Origin: Fontisphaera persica
GTDB taxonomy: Bacteria; Verrucomicrobiota; Verrucomicrobiia; Limisphaerales; Fontisphaeraceae
Length of the DNA: 64,000 nt
Assembly: GCF_024832785.1 (NCBI RefSeq)
Contig: NZ_CP116615.1
Location: forward strand, 4,588,001 to 4,652,000
Direction: 5' to 3'
Shown here: piece by piece, positions 37,638-46,616 of the stretch
Position numbering within the stretch: the first letter of the stretch is position 1
Layout: the number at the start of each line of letters is the position of its first letter
Made by a program: the position numbers and the translations under genes
The notes under the pieces: generated by a model
Database searches by the model: none
Told to the model about the DNA's origin: nothing
What the model saw: only the letters and a program-made list of their open reading frames with translations

Positions 37638-38513
37638 TCAGGGAAACGTGTGCACCACCAGGCCGGTGCGGGCGCGGATGGTCTGGGCGATGGCTTCCAA
37701 TTCCCCGGCGGTCAGGGCGGTGGCAAAGGGCTCCGGCGTGGGCCGCGCCACGGTGTAGGCGTGAACTTCCTTGATTTGCGCGCCCTGTTGCACGAGCTCC
37801 TGCAAGCGCTGGCAGTAGGCCAGCAGCTCCGCTTCCGGCATCACCTCGCCGTGGACGCGCAGGAAAAGGCTTTGGATGACGATGGGGCGCACCCGGGCGG
37901 TTTCGAGGAGATTTTTCAGGATGCGCGCAAACTGCACGGGAGAGCGGTTGACCAGGCGGTAATAGGCTTCGGTGCCGGCGTCCAGCTTGCCCCAGATTTC
38001 GCCCTGGTGCTGGTCCATCAGCTCAAGGCCGCGGCGCACGTCCGCTTTATCGAGGCCGGCGGCATCGGTGATGAGCACGATTTTGGTGTGGGCAAGCCCT
38101 TCGGCAAGCTTCACCTCGACGACGGCCTGCACGCACTCGCAGAAGTTGGGAATCATGGTAGGCTCGCCGTCGCCGCTGAAGGCGATGTCCTTGATGTCCC
38201 GGGTGAGGTCGGCCGCCTCCGCGAACCGGCCCAGCCCCGCGAGTTCGCCGCGTCGGACACGGCGGACGAGGTCGCGCAATTCCTCCCGCATCCGGGGCAC
38301 GTCCAACACGGTGGTGCGCGGGGGTGTGCGGCGGTCCACCTCGCAGTAGATGCAGTCAAAATTGCAGCGCTTGTCCGGATTCAAATTCACCCCCAGCGAG
38401 AGACCGCGGGAGCGGCGCGAGATGACCGGATAGACGTAGAGATATTCCTCGAAGGCGCGATTGTGGTCGCGCACCACCTTGAGCTGGGACAGGTTGGGGG
38501 CAGGCTGATTCAT
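37638..38513 (-). CDS. Radical SAM protein, COG0731-like
   Basis: The 291-residue protein has the [4Fe-4S] ligand motif CNFDCIYC (C-x3-C-x2-C) near residue 50, then the SAM-binding FSGDGEPTM, and a half TIM barrel through KLDAGTEAYYR and VIQSLFLRVHG. It resembles COG0731 proteins related to the tRNA wybutosine enzyme Tyw1, but it lacks a flavodoxin domain, so the substrate is unknown. The ATG at 38513 was preferred over one at 38549, since it overlaps the fabI stop by ATGA and so looks coupled. It is cotranscribed with fabI. Confidence 0.85.
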   Translation of the reverse strand: MNQPAPNLSQLKVVRDHNRAFEEYLYVYPVISRRSRGLSLGVNLNPDKRCNFDCIYCEVDRRTPPRTTVLDVPRMREELRDLVRRVRRGELAGLGRFAEAADLTRDIKDIAFSGDGEPTMIPNFCECVQAVVEVKLAEGLAHTKIVLITDAAGLDKADVRRGLELMDQHQGEIWGKLDAGTEAYYRLVNRSPVQFARILKNLLETARVRPIVIQSLFLRVHGEVMPEAELLAYCQRLQELVQQGAQIKEVHAYTVARPTPEPFATALTAGELEAIAQTIRARTGLVVHTFP

Positions 38514-39301
38514 GAGCCGCCGGCGGCGGTTTGCATGCCCATGATGCAATAGCCGCAGTCCACGTAGATGACCTGGCCGGTGATGGCGGCCGCGCCGTCA
38601 CTGGCCAGAAACAGGCCGGTGGCGCCCAGCTCCTCCAGGGTGACGTTGCGCCGCAGGGGGGCATTGGCCTCGTAGTGTTTCAGCATGTCGGTGAAGCCGC
38701 CGATGCCGCGGGCGGCCAGGGTGTTGACGGGGCCGGCGCTGATGCAGTTGACCCGGATTTTTTGCGGGCCGAGGTCATAGGCGAGGTAGCGGGTGCAGGC
38801 TTCAAGCGCGGCCTTGGCGACGCCCATGACGTTGTAATGCGGCACGACTTTTTCCGCGCCGTAGTAACTGAGAGCCAATATGCTGCCGCCGTCCTTCATC
38901 AGCGGCGCCGCAGCGCGGGCCAGCGCCACCAGCGAGTAGGCGCTGACGTCATGGGCGATGCGGAAGGCCTCGCGCGAGGTGTTCACGAACTGGCCTTCGA
39001 GCGCCTCCTTGGGCGCGTAGGCGATGGAATGCAGCAGGAGGTGAAGCCCCCCGAAATGTTTTTCCACGGTGGCAAACACCTGCTGGATTTCCTCGTCGCG
39101 GGTGACGTCGCAGGGCAGCACGAGGGTATCGGCGCTCAAGGAGGCGGCCAGTTCGGTCACATTGTCCTTGAGGCGTTCGCCCTGGTAGGTGAACGCCAGG
39201 CGCGCGCCGGCGCGATGCCAGGCCTGGGCAATGGCCCAGGCGATGGAGCGTTTATTGGCCACACCAAACACAATCCCGGTTTTTCCCGATAACGATTCCA
39301 T
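38510..39301 (-). CDS. fabI: Enoyl-[acyl-carrier-protein] reductase (NADH)
   Basis: The 263-residue short-chain dehydrogenase has the FabI cofactor motif GIVFGVANKRSIAWAIA, LLHSIAYAP, and the catalytic Tyr156 and Lys163 (YNVMGVAK), numbered as in E. coli FabI, plus ISAGPVNTLAARGI. It performs the last reduction of fatty-acid elongation in the cytoplasm. The preceding gap carries no clear promoter. Its stop overlaps the downstream radical SAM gene by four bases. It is a standard, possibly triclosan-sensitive FabI; sensitivity is inference. Confidence 0.95.
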   Translation of the reverse strand: MESLSGKTGIVFGVANKRSIAWAIAQAWHRAGARLAFTYQGERLKDNVTELAASLSADTLVLPCDVTRDEEIQQVFATVEKHFGGLHLLLHSIAYAPKEALEGQFVNTSREAFRIAHDVSAYSLVALARAAAPLMKDGGSILALSYYGAEKVVPHYNVMGVAKAALEACTRYLAYDLGPQKIRVNCISAGPVNTLAARGIGGFTDMLKHYEANAPLRRNVTLEELGATGLFLASDGAAAITGQVIYVDCGYCIMGMQTAAGGS

Positions 39302-39421
39302 GTTCTAATTTAATTGATAACAAGGGGACACTGTACGCCAACGGCGGCTGCTTGACCAGCGCGCGCTGAGCGCCTCCCCGCCCCCAACATACCGGCTTTC
39401 AGGCATCCCGCAAGCTCCGGG

Positions 39422-40054
39422 TTAACCGGCAGCTGCCCGGCAGCGTTCGACAAAACGGCGGATGACGGCCATTTCGGCCTCGCCGGCGATGGTATGGGCC
39501 TTGGCGAACTCGTGCCATTCCACCTGAATGCCGGCGGCCTGCATCTGGCGGGCCTGGGCCTTGGCGGCGGCGAAGGGTAGCAGGGGGTCCAGGGTGCCGT
39601 GGGTGATGAGGAAGCGCTGCTCGTGGGCGAGGGGCGATTTTTCCCGCAGCAGGGCCTCGGGGTCGGGCAGGAAACCGCTGATGCCGACACAGCCGGCGAG
39701 GCGGTGGGGGTATTTCACGCCGGTGACCCAGGTCATCAGGCAGCCCTGGCTGAAGCCGAAGAGGTACGTTTGGGGGGAGGGAAAGCCGGCCTGGCGCTGG
39801 GCGTCGAGGAGACTGGCCAGGAGCTGGTAGCTGCGGCGCACACCGGGCATGGGGTCACCCGGGAAATCAAACCAGGAATAGCCCATGAAATAGGGGTCGG
39901 GGGCATTGACCAGCAAGTAATTCAGCCAGGGCAGCCCCATGGCTTCGGGCAGCCATCGGTAGCCTTCCATGCTGTCGCCCAGGCCATGCAACACCAACAT
40001 CAGCCATCGGGAATCTTTTTCCGCCGCCGGCACGAAATCCGTTTCCAGACTCAT
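39422..40054 (-). CDS. Phospholipase/carboxylesterase-family alpha/beta hydrolase
   Basis: The 210-residue protein has the serine hydrolase triad: Ser in FGFSQGCLM, Asp in GTLDPLLPF and His in KAHTI. The oxyanion segment LMLVLHGLGDSMEGY precedes it. There is no signal peptide, so it works in the cytoplasm. The family hydrolyses short acyl esters or acyl-protein thioesters; the substrate cannot be told. Divergent from cobA-hemD over a 109-base gap. Confidence 0.9.
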   Translation of the reverse strand: MSLETDFVPAAEKDSRWLMLVLHGLGDSMEGYRWLPEAMGLPWLNYLLVNAPDPYFMGYSWFDFPGDPMPGVRRSYQLLASLLDAQRQAGFPSPQTYLFGFSQGCLMTWVTGVKYPHRLAGCVGISGFLPDPEALLREKSPLAHEQRFLITHGTLDPLLPFAAAKAQARQMQAAGIQVEWHEFAKAHTIAGEAEMAVIRRFVERCRAAAG

Positions 40055-40163
40055 GGGCTGCGTTTAGACCATGCGGCCCGGCGGTTGTCACGCGCAAAAA
40101 TGGGGGAGGCAAGGGGCCAAAGCGGGCATTGCGCGTTGGGCCGGGCGCGCCTAGACTGGGGGT

Positions 40164-41702
40164 GTGAAAGCGGCAGGCACAGTTTATTTGGTGGGGGCAG
40201 GACCGGGAGATGCCGGATTGTTGACCCTGCGCGGCGCGGAGCTGCTGGGCCGGGCGGATGTGGTGGTTTATGACGCGCTGGTGAATCCGGAATTGTTGCG
40301 GCTGGCGCCGCCCACGGCGGAAATCATCTATGGCGGCAAGCGGGCCCGGGCGCACGCCATTCCGCAAGAGCAGCTCAATGCGTTGCTGGTGCAAAAGGCG
40401 CGCGAAGGGAAAACGGTGGTGCGGCTCAAAGGGGGGGACCCTTATTTGTTTGGCCGGGGCGGGGAAGAAGCCGAAGAGCTGGCGGCGGCCAGGATTCCTT
40501 TTGAGGTGGTGCCGGGCATTTCGTCCATTTATGCCGCGCCCAACTACGCCGGCATTCCGCTGACGCACCGGAGCTGCTGCTCTTCCTTCACGGTATTCAC
40601 GGGCCACGAGGACCCCACCAAAGGGGGGACGTCTCTGGATTACGCGCAACTGGCGCGCACGCCGGGAACGAAGGTGATTTTGATGGGGGTGGAGCGCATC
40701 CGGGAGATTGCGGAGGAATTGATGCGGCATGGCATGGACGGGGCGACGCCGGTGGGGATGGTGCGGTGGGGCACGACGGGGCGGCAGGAGTCGCTGGTGG
40801 GCACGCTGGCCACCATCGCGGACCTGGCGGCGGAGCGGGGATTCACCGCGCCGGCGGTGACGGTGATTGGCGAGGTGGTGCATTTGCGGGAGCGGTTGAA
40901 CTGGTTTGAGCACCGTCCGCTGTTTGGCCAGCGGATTGTGGTGACGCGCACGCGCGAGCAGGCCAGCCAGCTTTCGCGGCAGCTTCTGGAATTGGGGGCC
41001 GATGTGCTGGAGATTCCCACCATCAAAATCGCTCCGCTGACAGACCGCCAGCAACTGGAGGATTTGAAGGACGCGCTGGAGGGGATAGGGTGTTATGACT
41101 GGCTGGTGTTCACCAGTCCCAACGGGGTCACGGCCTTTTTTGATTATTTTTTCAAGGTATTTGGCGATGTGCGGGCGCTGGGCAATGTGCGGCTGGCGGC
41201 CATCGGGCCGGCGACGGCGGCCAAATTACAGGAGCTGCATTTGCGGGTGGACGCCATGCCGCGGCAATACCTGGCCAAGCAGGTGGCGCAGGCGATTCGG
41301 GAGCATGGCAGCGTGGAAAATTTGAAAATATTGCTGCTGCGGGCTGAAACGGCCAACCCCGAGCTGCCGCGTCTGCTGTCGGAAATGGGGGCCATTGTGG
41401 ATGATGTGGCCTGTTACCGGACGGTGGCGGAGACGGAAGATGTGACCGGCGCGGCCGAGCGGTTCAAGGAAGAGGGAGCGGATTGGATTACCTTCACCAG
41501 CAGCTCGACGGTGGAGCATTTTCACGCGCGGTTTGATTTGCCGGCCTGCCTGGCACAATTTCCGCGGCTTAAAACAGCCAGCATTGGTCCGGAAACTTCC
41601 AAAGCCTTGCAGCGGCTGAACGTCACGCCCACGGTGGAGGCGAGGGAGCACACCATCGAGGGGCTGGTGCAGGCGCTGCGCCGCTGGCGGCCGGCGGAGT
41701 GA
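40164..41702 (+). CDS. cobA-hemD: Fused uroporphyrinogen-III C-methyltransferase and uroporphyrinogen-III synthase
   Basis: The 512-residue protein joins two tetrapyrrole enzymes. Residues 1-250 are the SAM-dependent methyltransferase: VYLVGAGPGDAGLLTLRG, RLKGGDPYLFGRGGEEAEEL, and VPGISS. Residues ~255-512 are the HemD-type synthase: GQRIVVTRTREQASQLSRQL, LVFTSPNGVTAFF, and TFTSSSTVEHF with the C-terminal IGPETSKAL. The fusion makes uroporphyrinogen III and takes it to precorrin-2, toward sirohaem or cobalamin. Such fusions are known in some bacteria. Start GTG at 40164. Confidence 0.93.
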   Translation: MKAAGTVYLVGAGPGDAGLLTLRGAELLGRADVVVYDALVNPELLRLAPPTAEIIYGGKRARAHAIPQEQLNALLVQKAREGKTVVRLKGGDPYLFGRGGEEAEELAAARIPFEVVPGISSIYAAPNYAGIPLTHRSCCSSFTVFTGHEDPTKGGTSLDYAQLARTPGTKVILMGVERIREIAEELMRHGMDGATPVGMVRWGTTGRQESLVGTLATIADLAAERGFTAPAVTVIGEVVHLRERLNWFEHRPLFGQRIVVTRTREQASQLSRQLLELGADVLEIPTIKIAPLTDRQQLEDLKDALEGIGCYDWLVFTSPNGVTAFFDYFFKVFGDVRALGNVRLAAIGPATAAKLQELHLRVDAMPRQYLAKQVAQAIREHGSVENLKILLLRAETANPELPRLLSEMGAIVDDVACYRTVAETEDVTGAAERFKEEGADWITFTSSSTVEHFHARFDLPACLAQFPRLKTASIGPETSKALQRLNVTPTVEAREHTIEGLVQALRRWRPAE

Positions 41703-41760
41703 AGTCCAGCCCCATCCCGTCCCAGGGGAGGGGTCAACTTTGAGCGCGCTGACGCGGTCC

Positions 41761-41798
41761 AAAAAAAACCGGCGTTACCGCGGTGGCGGCAACGCCGG
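41761..41798 (-). terminator. Intrinsic terminator after the FGE-fold gene
   Basis: On the minus strand a 13-bp stem (CCGGCGTTGCCGC with GCGGTAACGCCGG, 4-base loop; 41769-41798) is followed directly by eight T (41761-41768). It lies about 20 bases after the FGE-fold gene's stop. Confidence 0.9.
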
Positions 41799-41819
41799 GC
41801 GAGATTCGCGCGGCCGCGT

Positions 41820-43994
41820 TTAATCTTTTTCCACGCCGCTAATCCACGTTTTTTCCATCACTTCCGGCGGCGGGAGCTTGAGGGGCCGGACGAGGCGGAA
41901 GCCGATGAATTTGGCGTCGGTCAGGTACCACACGCTCTTGGGCAGTTGGGGGTCCTGGGCCTTCCAGTCGGGCGTGGAGGCGATGCGGGCGGCGCTGCGG
42001 CAGGCGGCGGCTTCAAAGTCGTAGCTGCCGCCGCGGGCGACGTGGGGGTACGGTTTGGTGGCCACCACCCACGGGTTGACGGCGCCGTTGGCGCGGGCGG
42101 AATAATCGGGGAGGTACTGGTCGAGGCACCACTCGGCGACGTTGCCGTGCATGTCGTGCAGTCCCCAGGGGTTGGGTTTTTTGAGGCCCACCTTGTGGTA
42201 TTTCCAGTCGCCACCTTCCTCGCTGTTTTTCTCGAACCAGGCATATTCTTCGAGTTTGGCTTCATCGTCGCCGAAGGAATAGGCGGTGGTGGTGCCGGCG
42301 CGGCAGGCATATTCCCATTCGGCCTCGGTGGGCAGGCGGTAGTAGTGGCCGGTCTTGGAACTGAGCCACATGCAGTACTTGTTGGCGCCGTGCTGGGTCA
42401 TGGCAATGGCCGGGAAACCATCCTTGCCCATGCCGAAGCTCATTTCCACATAAGGCTTGGAGGGCCGGGTAATCTGGTCGGACAGGCGGTCGCGCTCGGG
42501 ATTGGTGGGGAAATCGCTGCGCAGTTTTTTCTCGTCGTCTGGATACATAAACAGCTCGTATTCGTTCCAGGTGACTTCAAATTTGCCCATCCAGAAGGAG
42601 TCCACCTTGACCTTGTGCTGGGGGCCTTCATCGGGTTTGCGGCCTTTTTCGTTGGCGGGGCTGCCCATGAGGAATTCGCCGCCCTTGATGGGGAGCATGA
42701 CGTATTTGACGGGGCTGCCGGGGATGGTGTTGGTGTAGGGGGCCATGGCGGCCTCGTCCTTGATGTCCAGATGGGCGGAAATCATCCGGTGCAATTCCGG
42801 GACGAGGAAGGCATCGGTCACTTCGCAGGGGGGCAGGTCACCGCCACTTGCCGGGGTGACTTTGCCGCCGGCCAGGCTGTACAGCTCAAAACGGGTGGAG
42901 TATTTGAAGCGGCTTTTTTCGATGCGGAACAACGCCCCCAAGACGGGGCCGGCCACAAAACCGCCGGTCACCATTTCACCCGGTTTGGGGGTGATGCTCA
43001 GGACTTCCACCGGGGCCTTGGCGCCGTCGAAAGCATAGATGGCGGCGGGTTCGTTGGTGCCGTGAATGGCGAGCAGATGCTGGCCGGCCACGAAAATCTG
43101 GTGGATGGCGCGCGGGAGGTTGAAGGCGGCCGCCTTGCCCAGGGCGGGCTTGCCGCCGGTGGTTTCGAGGGGGCGATAGTGCAGGGCGGGCTCGCCGGGT
43201 TTGTACACGAGCGCGCCGAGGGTGTTGCCAAAGCGGCCCATGGCGAAGGCGGCGTTGCCGGGCAGGTCATCGGCCTTGGAGACCACTTCCGGTTTGCCGG
43301 AGGCCAGGGAGAGGAAGACGAGGGAGGATTTTTCCTTGCCGGGGATGATTGCAACAATCAGCTCCGGGCCGCCGTCCTGCAGGGCGATACGCTGGGCGCC
43401 GCTTAACGCGCCGGGGGCTTCGACCTCGGCCATTTGAGATAATTTCCCGCCGGTGTTGCGGAAGAGGGTGGAGAGGTTGACGGGGTCCACGTTGTAGATG
43501 CTGTTGATAAAGAGGTCGGCTTCGGGGGTATTGCCCGCGCCGCCGATGTCCACCGCCACGACGGTGGCCGGCCCCAGACAGTCTGGCTTCACCACGGTCA
43601 TGCGGCCGGCCACTTTGAGGTCGGCGGCATCCACGATGTGGACGGTGGCGCCATCGGCGCTGGAGAACACCAGGGCGTCTTTGCCGGCGTCCAACAAGCG
43701 GCCGGCACTCAGGCCGGTGACATAAAGGATGCGGCTGGGACGGGCCATGGCCCAGGTAAGCTGGCCGTCTTTCAGTTGGTAGCCGATGCGGTAGTTGCCG
43801 GTGGGGCGGTCCACCAGGGCGACGTCCTGGCGGCCATCACCATCAAAATCGCCGTTTATCACCAATTCATATTTATTTTCATAGACCCACACGGGAGTCG
43901 AGGCGGCTGACAACAAGGTGACGGCCGCCAGGGAAGCCACGAGGGTGGCCGGGACTTTTGCGGTCATTCTGGCAACTGATAGTTTCATGTTCAT
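41820..43994 (-). CDS. Secreted FGE-fold protein with FG-GAP-like N-terminus
   Basis: The 724-residue protein has a signal peptide (VPATLVASLAAVTLLSAAS) and then repeats resembling FG-GAP/VCBS beta-propeller elements (INGDFDGDGRQDVALVD, with the DxDxDG calcium motif) over about residues 35-420. The C-terminal ~300 residues have the formylglycine-generating/sulfatase-modifying fold: GGEFLMGSPANEKGRKPDEGPQHKVKVDSFWMGKFEVTW, YRLPTEAEWEYACRAGT, GLHDMHGNVAEWCLDQY and VARGGSYDFEAAACRSAAR. Of the two catalytic cysteines of true FGEs (GGSYxCHxSYC), only the second is present, so formylglycine formation is unlikely. It may be a binding or FGE-like enzyme of another kind. The start is taken at 43994; 43988 is also possible. 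Confidence 0.85.
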   Translation of the reverse strand: MNMKLSVARMTAKVPATLVASLAAVTLLSAASTPVWVYENKYELVINGDFDGDGRQDVALVDRPTGNYRIGYQLKDGQLTWAMARPSRILYVTGLSAGRLLDAGKDALVFSSADGATVHIVDAADLKVAGRMTVVKPDCLGPATVVAVDIGGAGNTPEADLFINSIYNVDPVNLSTLFRNTGGKLSQMAEVEAPGALSGAQRIALQDGGPELIVAIIPGKEKSSLVFLSLASGKPEVVSKADDLPGNAAFAMGRFGNTLGALVYKPGEPALHYRPLETTGGKPALGKAAAFNLPRAIHQIFVAGQHLLAIHGTNEPAAIYAFDGAKAPVEVLSITPKPGEMVTGGFVAGPVLGALFRIEKSRFKYSTRFELYSLAGGKVTPASGGDLPPCEVTDAFLVPELHRMISAHLDIKDEAAMAPYTNTIPGSPVKYVMLPIKGGEFLMGSPANEKGRKPDEGPQHKVKVDSFWMGKFEVTWNEYELFMYPDDEKKLRSDFPTNPERDRLSDQITRPSKPYVEMSFGMGKDGFPAIAMTQHGANKYCMWLSSKTGHYYRLPTEAEWEYACRAGTTTAYSFGDDEAKLEEYAWFEKNSEEGGDWKYHKVGLKKPNPWGLHDMHGNVAEWCLDQYLPDYSARANGAVNPWVVATKPYPHVARGGSYDFEAAACRSAARIASTPDWKAQDPQLPKSVWYLTDAKFIGFRLVRPLKLPPPEVMEKTWISGVEKD

Positions 43995-44137
43995 GCTAAA
44001 AGTTGGACGAATGTCCCCAAGGGACATTCATTTGTCAAACGAAAGCGTATTGACCCTGCGGCCCGGTGGCATTTAAGCTGGGACTGCTCCCCGGCACCCT
44101 GCCCTGAGGGAGCTGAAATAATGTCGAAGTAATTGCC

Positions 44138-44557
44138 GTGGAACTGAATACCAAAGAAGCCTGGCTGGCGGACCACCCCTGGGAAACCGTGGGGGAAATC
44201 AACCGTGAATTGTGCGCCAAACCGGAGACCCCGCACCGGCCGGGGCCGGGCCATGACAGCACGCGGCAGTGGTGGGAGACGGCGCGGCAGCAGCGGATGA
44301 CCTTCCGCGAGTTTCTGGACTTGTGCCGACGCTGTCATGCGGCCAATCCATTCGCCTTTTTCAATGGCAACACCTTTGCCCGGGTGCTGGCGAAGATTTT
44401 GGAGCCGGTCTGCCAAAACCTGCCGTCGGTGGAGGCCACCATGTTGCGCAACGCGGCGGCGCATTATGTGGCGGGCGCCATTAATGCGCGGGAGTTAAAT
44501 GAGGTCTGCCGGCATGTGGACACGCTGCTCCGGCAGAAAAACAGCGTGAAACCATAA
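44138..44557 (+). CDS. Hypothetical protein, helical, Cys-containing
   Basis: I do not recognise this 139-residue protein. It starts at a GTG without a clear ribosome-binding site and has helices such as QWWETARQQRMTFREFLDLCRRCHAANPF and EATMLRNAAAHYVAGAINARELNEVCRHVDTLL. Three cysteines (two as CRRC) could suggest metal, but there is no zinc-ribbon pattern. There is no signal peptide or membrane segment. It is divergent from the FGE-fold gene and 13 bases upstream of a cupin gene, so the two may be an operon. Confidence 0.6.
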   Translation: MELNTKEAWLADHPWETVGEINRELCAKPETPHRPGPGHDSTRQWWETARQQRMTFREFLDLCRRCHAANPFAFFNGNTFARVLAKILEPVCQNLPSVEATMLRNAAAHYVAGAINARELNEVCRHVDTLLRQKNSVKP

Positions 44558-44570
44558 TTCCTCCCCGGGT

Positions 44571-44909
44571 ATGAAGCGATTTCAGATGGCCCAGTTGGAT
44601 GCGCTGACGGCGGTGCGCTGTCCGTGCGGCCATGCCCGGCGGGCGTTTGCGGAAAGCGGCAACGCCGCCAGTGTGCATATCGTCCAGATTGAGTCCGATG
44701 CCAAGGCCCACTACCACAAGAAGATGACGGAGATTTATGTGATTCTGGAGGGGGAGGGCCACGTGGAGCTGGATGGGGAGCTTTATCCCGTCAAACCGCT
44801 GACGGCCATTTACATCCAGCCCGGCTGCCGGCATCGTGCCGTGGGCCGGCTGACCCTGCTGAACATTCCGGTGCCCGCCTTTGATCCGGCGGACGAATGG
44901 TTTGATTGA
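44571..44909 (+). CDS. Small cupin-domain protein
   Basis: The 112-residue single-domain cupin carries the metal-ligand motif AHYHKKMTEIYVILEGEGHVELDGE (motif 1 with two His and one Glu) and motif 2 with QPGCRHRAVG. Such proteins bind or modify sugars, amino acids or small carboxylates; the function here cannot be told. It has an N-terminal Cys-Pro-Cys-Gly (VRCPCGHARR) unrelated to the core. It lies 13 bases after the hypothetical gene, and converges on prfA. Confidence 0.85.
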   Translation: MKRFQMAQLDALTAVRCPCGHARRAFAESGNAASVHIVQIESDAKAHYHKKMTEIYVILEGEGHVELDGELYPVKPLTAIYIQPGCRHRAVGRLTLLNIPVPAFDPADEWFD

Positions 44910-44924
44910 GGGGGAGGCGGGGGG

Positions 44925-46025
44925 TTAACCGTTCACGGTCTGGAGTTTTTGGTCCAGAGCGGCCAGTTTCCGCTGCACTTCGTCGCGCAACAGGGCGTCA
45001 ATCAGCGTGTCCAGTTCCCCGTCCATGATGACCTGCAAATTGTAGATGGTCAGGTCAATGCGGTGGTCGGTGACGCGGTTTTGGGGGAAATTGTAGGTGC
45101 GGATTTTTTCGCTGCGCTCGCCGGTGCCCACTTGTTCCTTGCGCTGGGCGGCGTATTTGGCGTTTTCCTCGGCGATTTTGCGTTCGAGCAGGCGGGAGCG
45201 CAGGACGGTGAGGGCCTTGGCCTTGTTTTTCTGCTGGGAGCGTTCGTCGGCGCAGCGGACCATCAGGCCGGTGGGTTTGTGGATGATTTGCACGGCGCTG
45301 TCGGTGGTGTTCACCCCCTGGCCGCCCTTGCCGGAGGCGCGGCACACGTTGATTTCCAGCTCATCCGGCTTGATTTCGATGTCCACTTCCTGGGCCTCGG
45401 GCAGCACGGCCACGGTGACGGTGCTGGTGTGGATGCGGCCCTGGGCTTCGGTGGCCGGGACGCGCTGGACGCGGTGCACGCCGCTTTCAAATTTGAGCCG
45501 CTGGTACACGTCCGTGCCGCTTATGCTGAAAATGATTTCCTTGAAGCCGCCCAAATCGGAGGGATTCGAGTCCAGGGATTCCACTTTCCAGCCGCGGGCC
45601 TCGGCGTAGCGGGTGTACATGCGGAATAAATCGGCGGCAAAGAGGGCCGACTCGGCGCCGCCTGCGCCGGCGCGGATTTCCATGATGGTGTTGCGGGAGT
45701 CTGCCGGGTGCGGGGGGAGGAGGCCGCGCTGGATTTGGAGGGTCAGACGCTCCAGCTCTTTTTCCAGGCGGGCGGTTTCATCCTGGGCCAGCAGAGCCAG
45801 CTCGGAGCCGGGGGGTTCGGAGCGCAACAAGTCCCGGCTGGCGGCGAGGTCGGCGGTGGCCTTGAGCCAGGCGGCGCCGGCGGCGGTCAATTCCTTGAGG
45901 CGGGCGTGCTCGCGGGCGAGCTCCTGGGCGCGCTGGGGCTGGTCGAAGACGCGCGGGTCGCCCAGTTGGGCCTCCACATCCGCCAGCCGTTGAGCAAACT
46001 TTTCGATAAAAGGCCGCAAATCCAT
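44925..46025 (-). CDS. prfA: Peptide chain release factor 1
   Basis: The 366-residue protein has the stop-codon-reading motif PAT (residues 190-192) that marks RF1 (UAA/UAG), not the SPF of RF2. The catalytic GGQ is at 234-236 in SGKGGQGVNTTDSAV. Helical domain 1 is at the N terminus (MDLRPFIEKFAQRLADVEAQLGDP). A longer open frame to 46190 has no homology-like sequence, and the ATG at 46025 is the family start. It is expected to be transcribed from rpmE or its own promoter; a hairpin lies just upstream. Confidence 0.95.
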   Translation of the reverse strand: MDLRPFIEKFAQRLADVEAQLGDPRVFDQPQRAQELAREHARLKELTAAGAAWLKATADLAASRDLLRSEPPGSELALLAQDETARLEKELERLTLQIQRGLLPPHPADSRNTIMEIRAGAGGAESALFAADLFRMYTRYAEARGWKVESLDSNPSDLGGFKEIIFSISGTDVYQRLKFESGVHRVQRVPATEAQGRIHTSTVTVAVLPEAQEVDIEIKPDELEINVCRASGKGGQGVNTTDSAVQIIHKPTGLMVRCADERSQQKNKAKALTVLRSRLLERKIAEENAKYAAQRKEQVGTGERSEKIRTYNFPQNRVTDHRIDLTIYNLQVIMDGELDTLIDALLRDEVQRKLAALDQKLQTVNG

Positions 46026-46032
46026 GGCCGGT

Positions 46033-46070
46033 AAAAACACCACGCCCGCAAGGGGGGAGCCTTGCGGGCG
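46033..46070 (-). terminator. Hairpin/terminator between rpmE and prfA
   Basis: An 11-bp perfect stem (CGCCCGCAAGG with CCTTGCGGGCG, 6-base loop; 46043-46070) is followed on the minus strand by TGGTG and TTTTT. It ends only about eight bases before the prfA ATG, so it may terminate rpmE transcripts or act as an attenuator controlling prfA. Confidence 0.6.
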
Positions 46071-46086
46071 CGCGGGTGGAGAAAGG

Positions 46087-46335
46087 CTATTTCCGCTTCT
46101 TCTTGGTGGCCGCGGCGGCGGCCGCCTGCGCGGCCTGGGTCTTGGCCAGACGCTGCTGGAACTTGTCCACGCGGCCGGCGGTGTCCACAAACTTCTGCTG
46201 TCCGGTGTAAAACGGATGGCACTTGTTGCAGATGCCGATGATGATGGTCGGCTTGGTCGAGCGGGTTTTAATCACATTGCCGCAGGCGCAACGGATTTCC
46301 GCGTCCACATATTTCGGATGTATTCCCGACTTCAT
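46087..46335 (-). CDS. rpmE: 50S ribosomal protein L31 (zinc-binding type)
   Basis: The 82-residue protein has [20 protein letters not shown] and [26 protein letters not shown], the L31 signature. Cysteines 16, 18, 36 and 39 form the zinc ribbon of the C+ form. It ends in an Ala-rich basic tail ([12 protein letters not shown]) that is longer than in E. coli. The upstream TTG start in the longer frame is ignored in favour of the ATG. Confidence 0.95.
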   Translation of the reverse strand: MKSGIHPKYVDAEIRCACGNVIKTRSTKPTIIIGICNKCHPFYTGQQKFVDTAGRVDKFQQRLAKTQAAQAAAAAATKKKRK

Positions 46336-46616
46336 AGTCAAAATCCAATAGAGTGCGGGAAATTACCACGAACAGCCCCTTTGACAAGCGGTTTTTTTGG
46401 AAAAATGACGGCGGGCGCAGCGAGCGCCTATCAGGGGGGGAGGGCGGGGTATTGGCCGCTGGTGCGCCCCGGTTGCGGAGGCCAGCCGGCCGCGTGGGTG
46501 GATGGATAAAGAAAATCATTTGCCAGAAGGGGTAAAGTTGGGCTTTGATTCCCCCTTGAGGTTTGCCAGCCGGGCGGCGTCCGGTCTGGCCAACAGGCAT
46601 CAATTGAGCTTTGAGT

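Noticed and set aside
37650-38552. A 300-codon plus-strand frame opposite the radical SAM gene.
   Set aside because: It is antisense to a gene with a clear CxxxCxxC motif and has no domain of its own.
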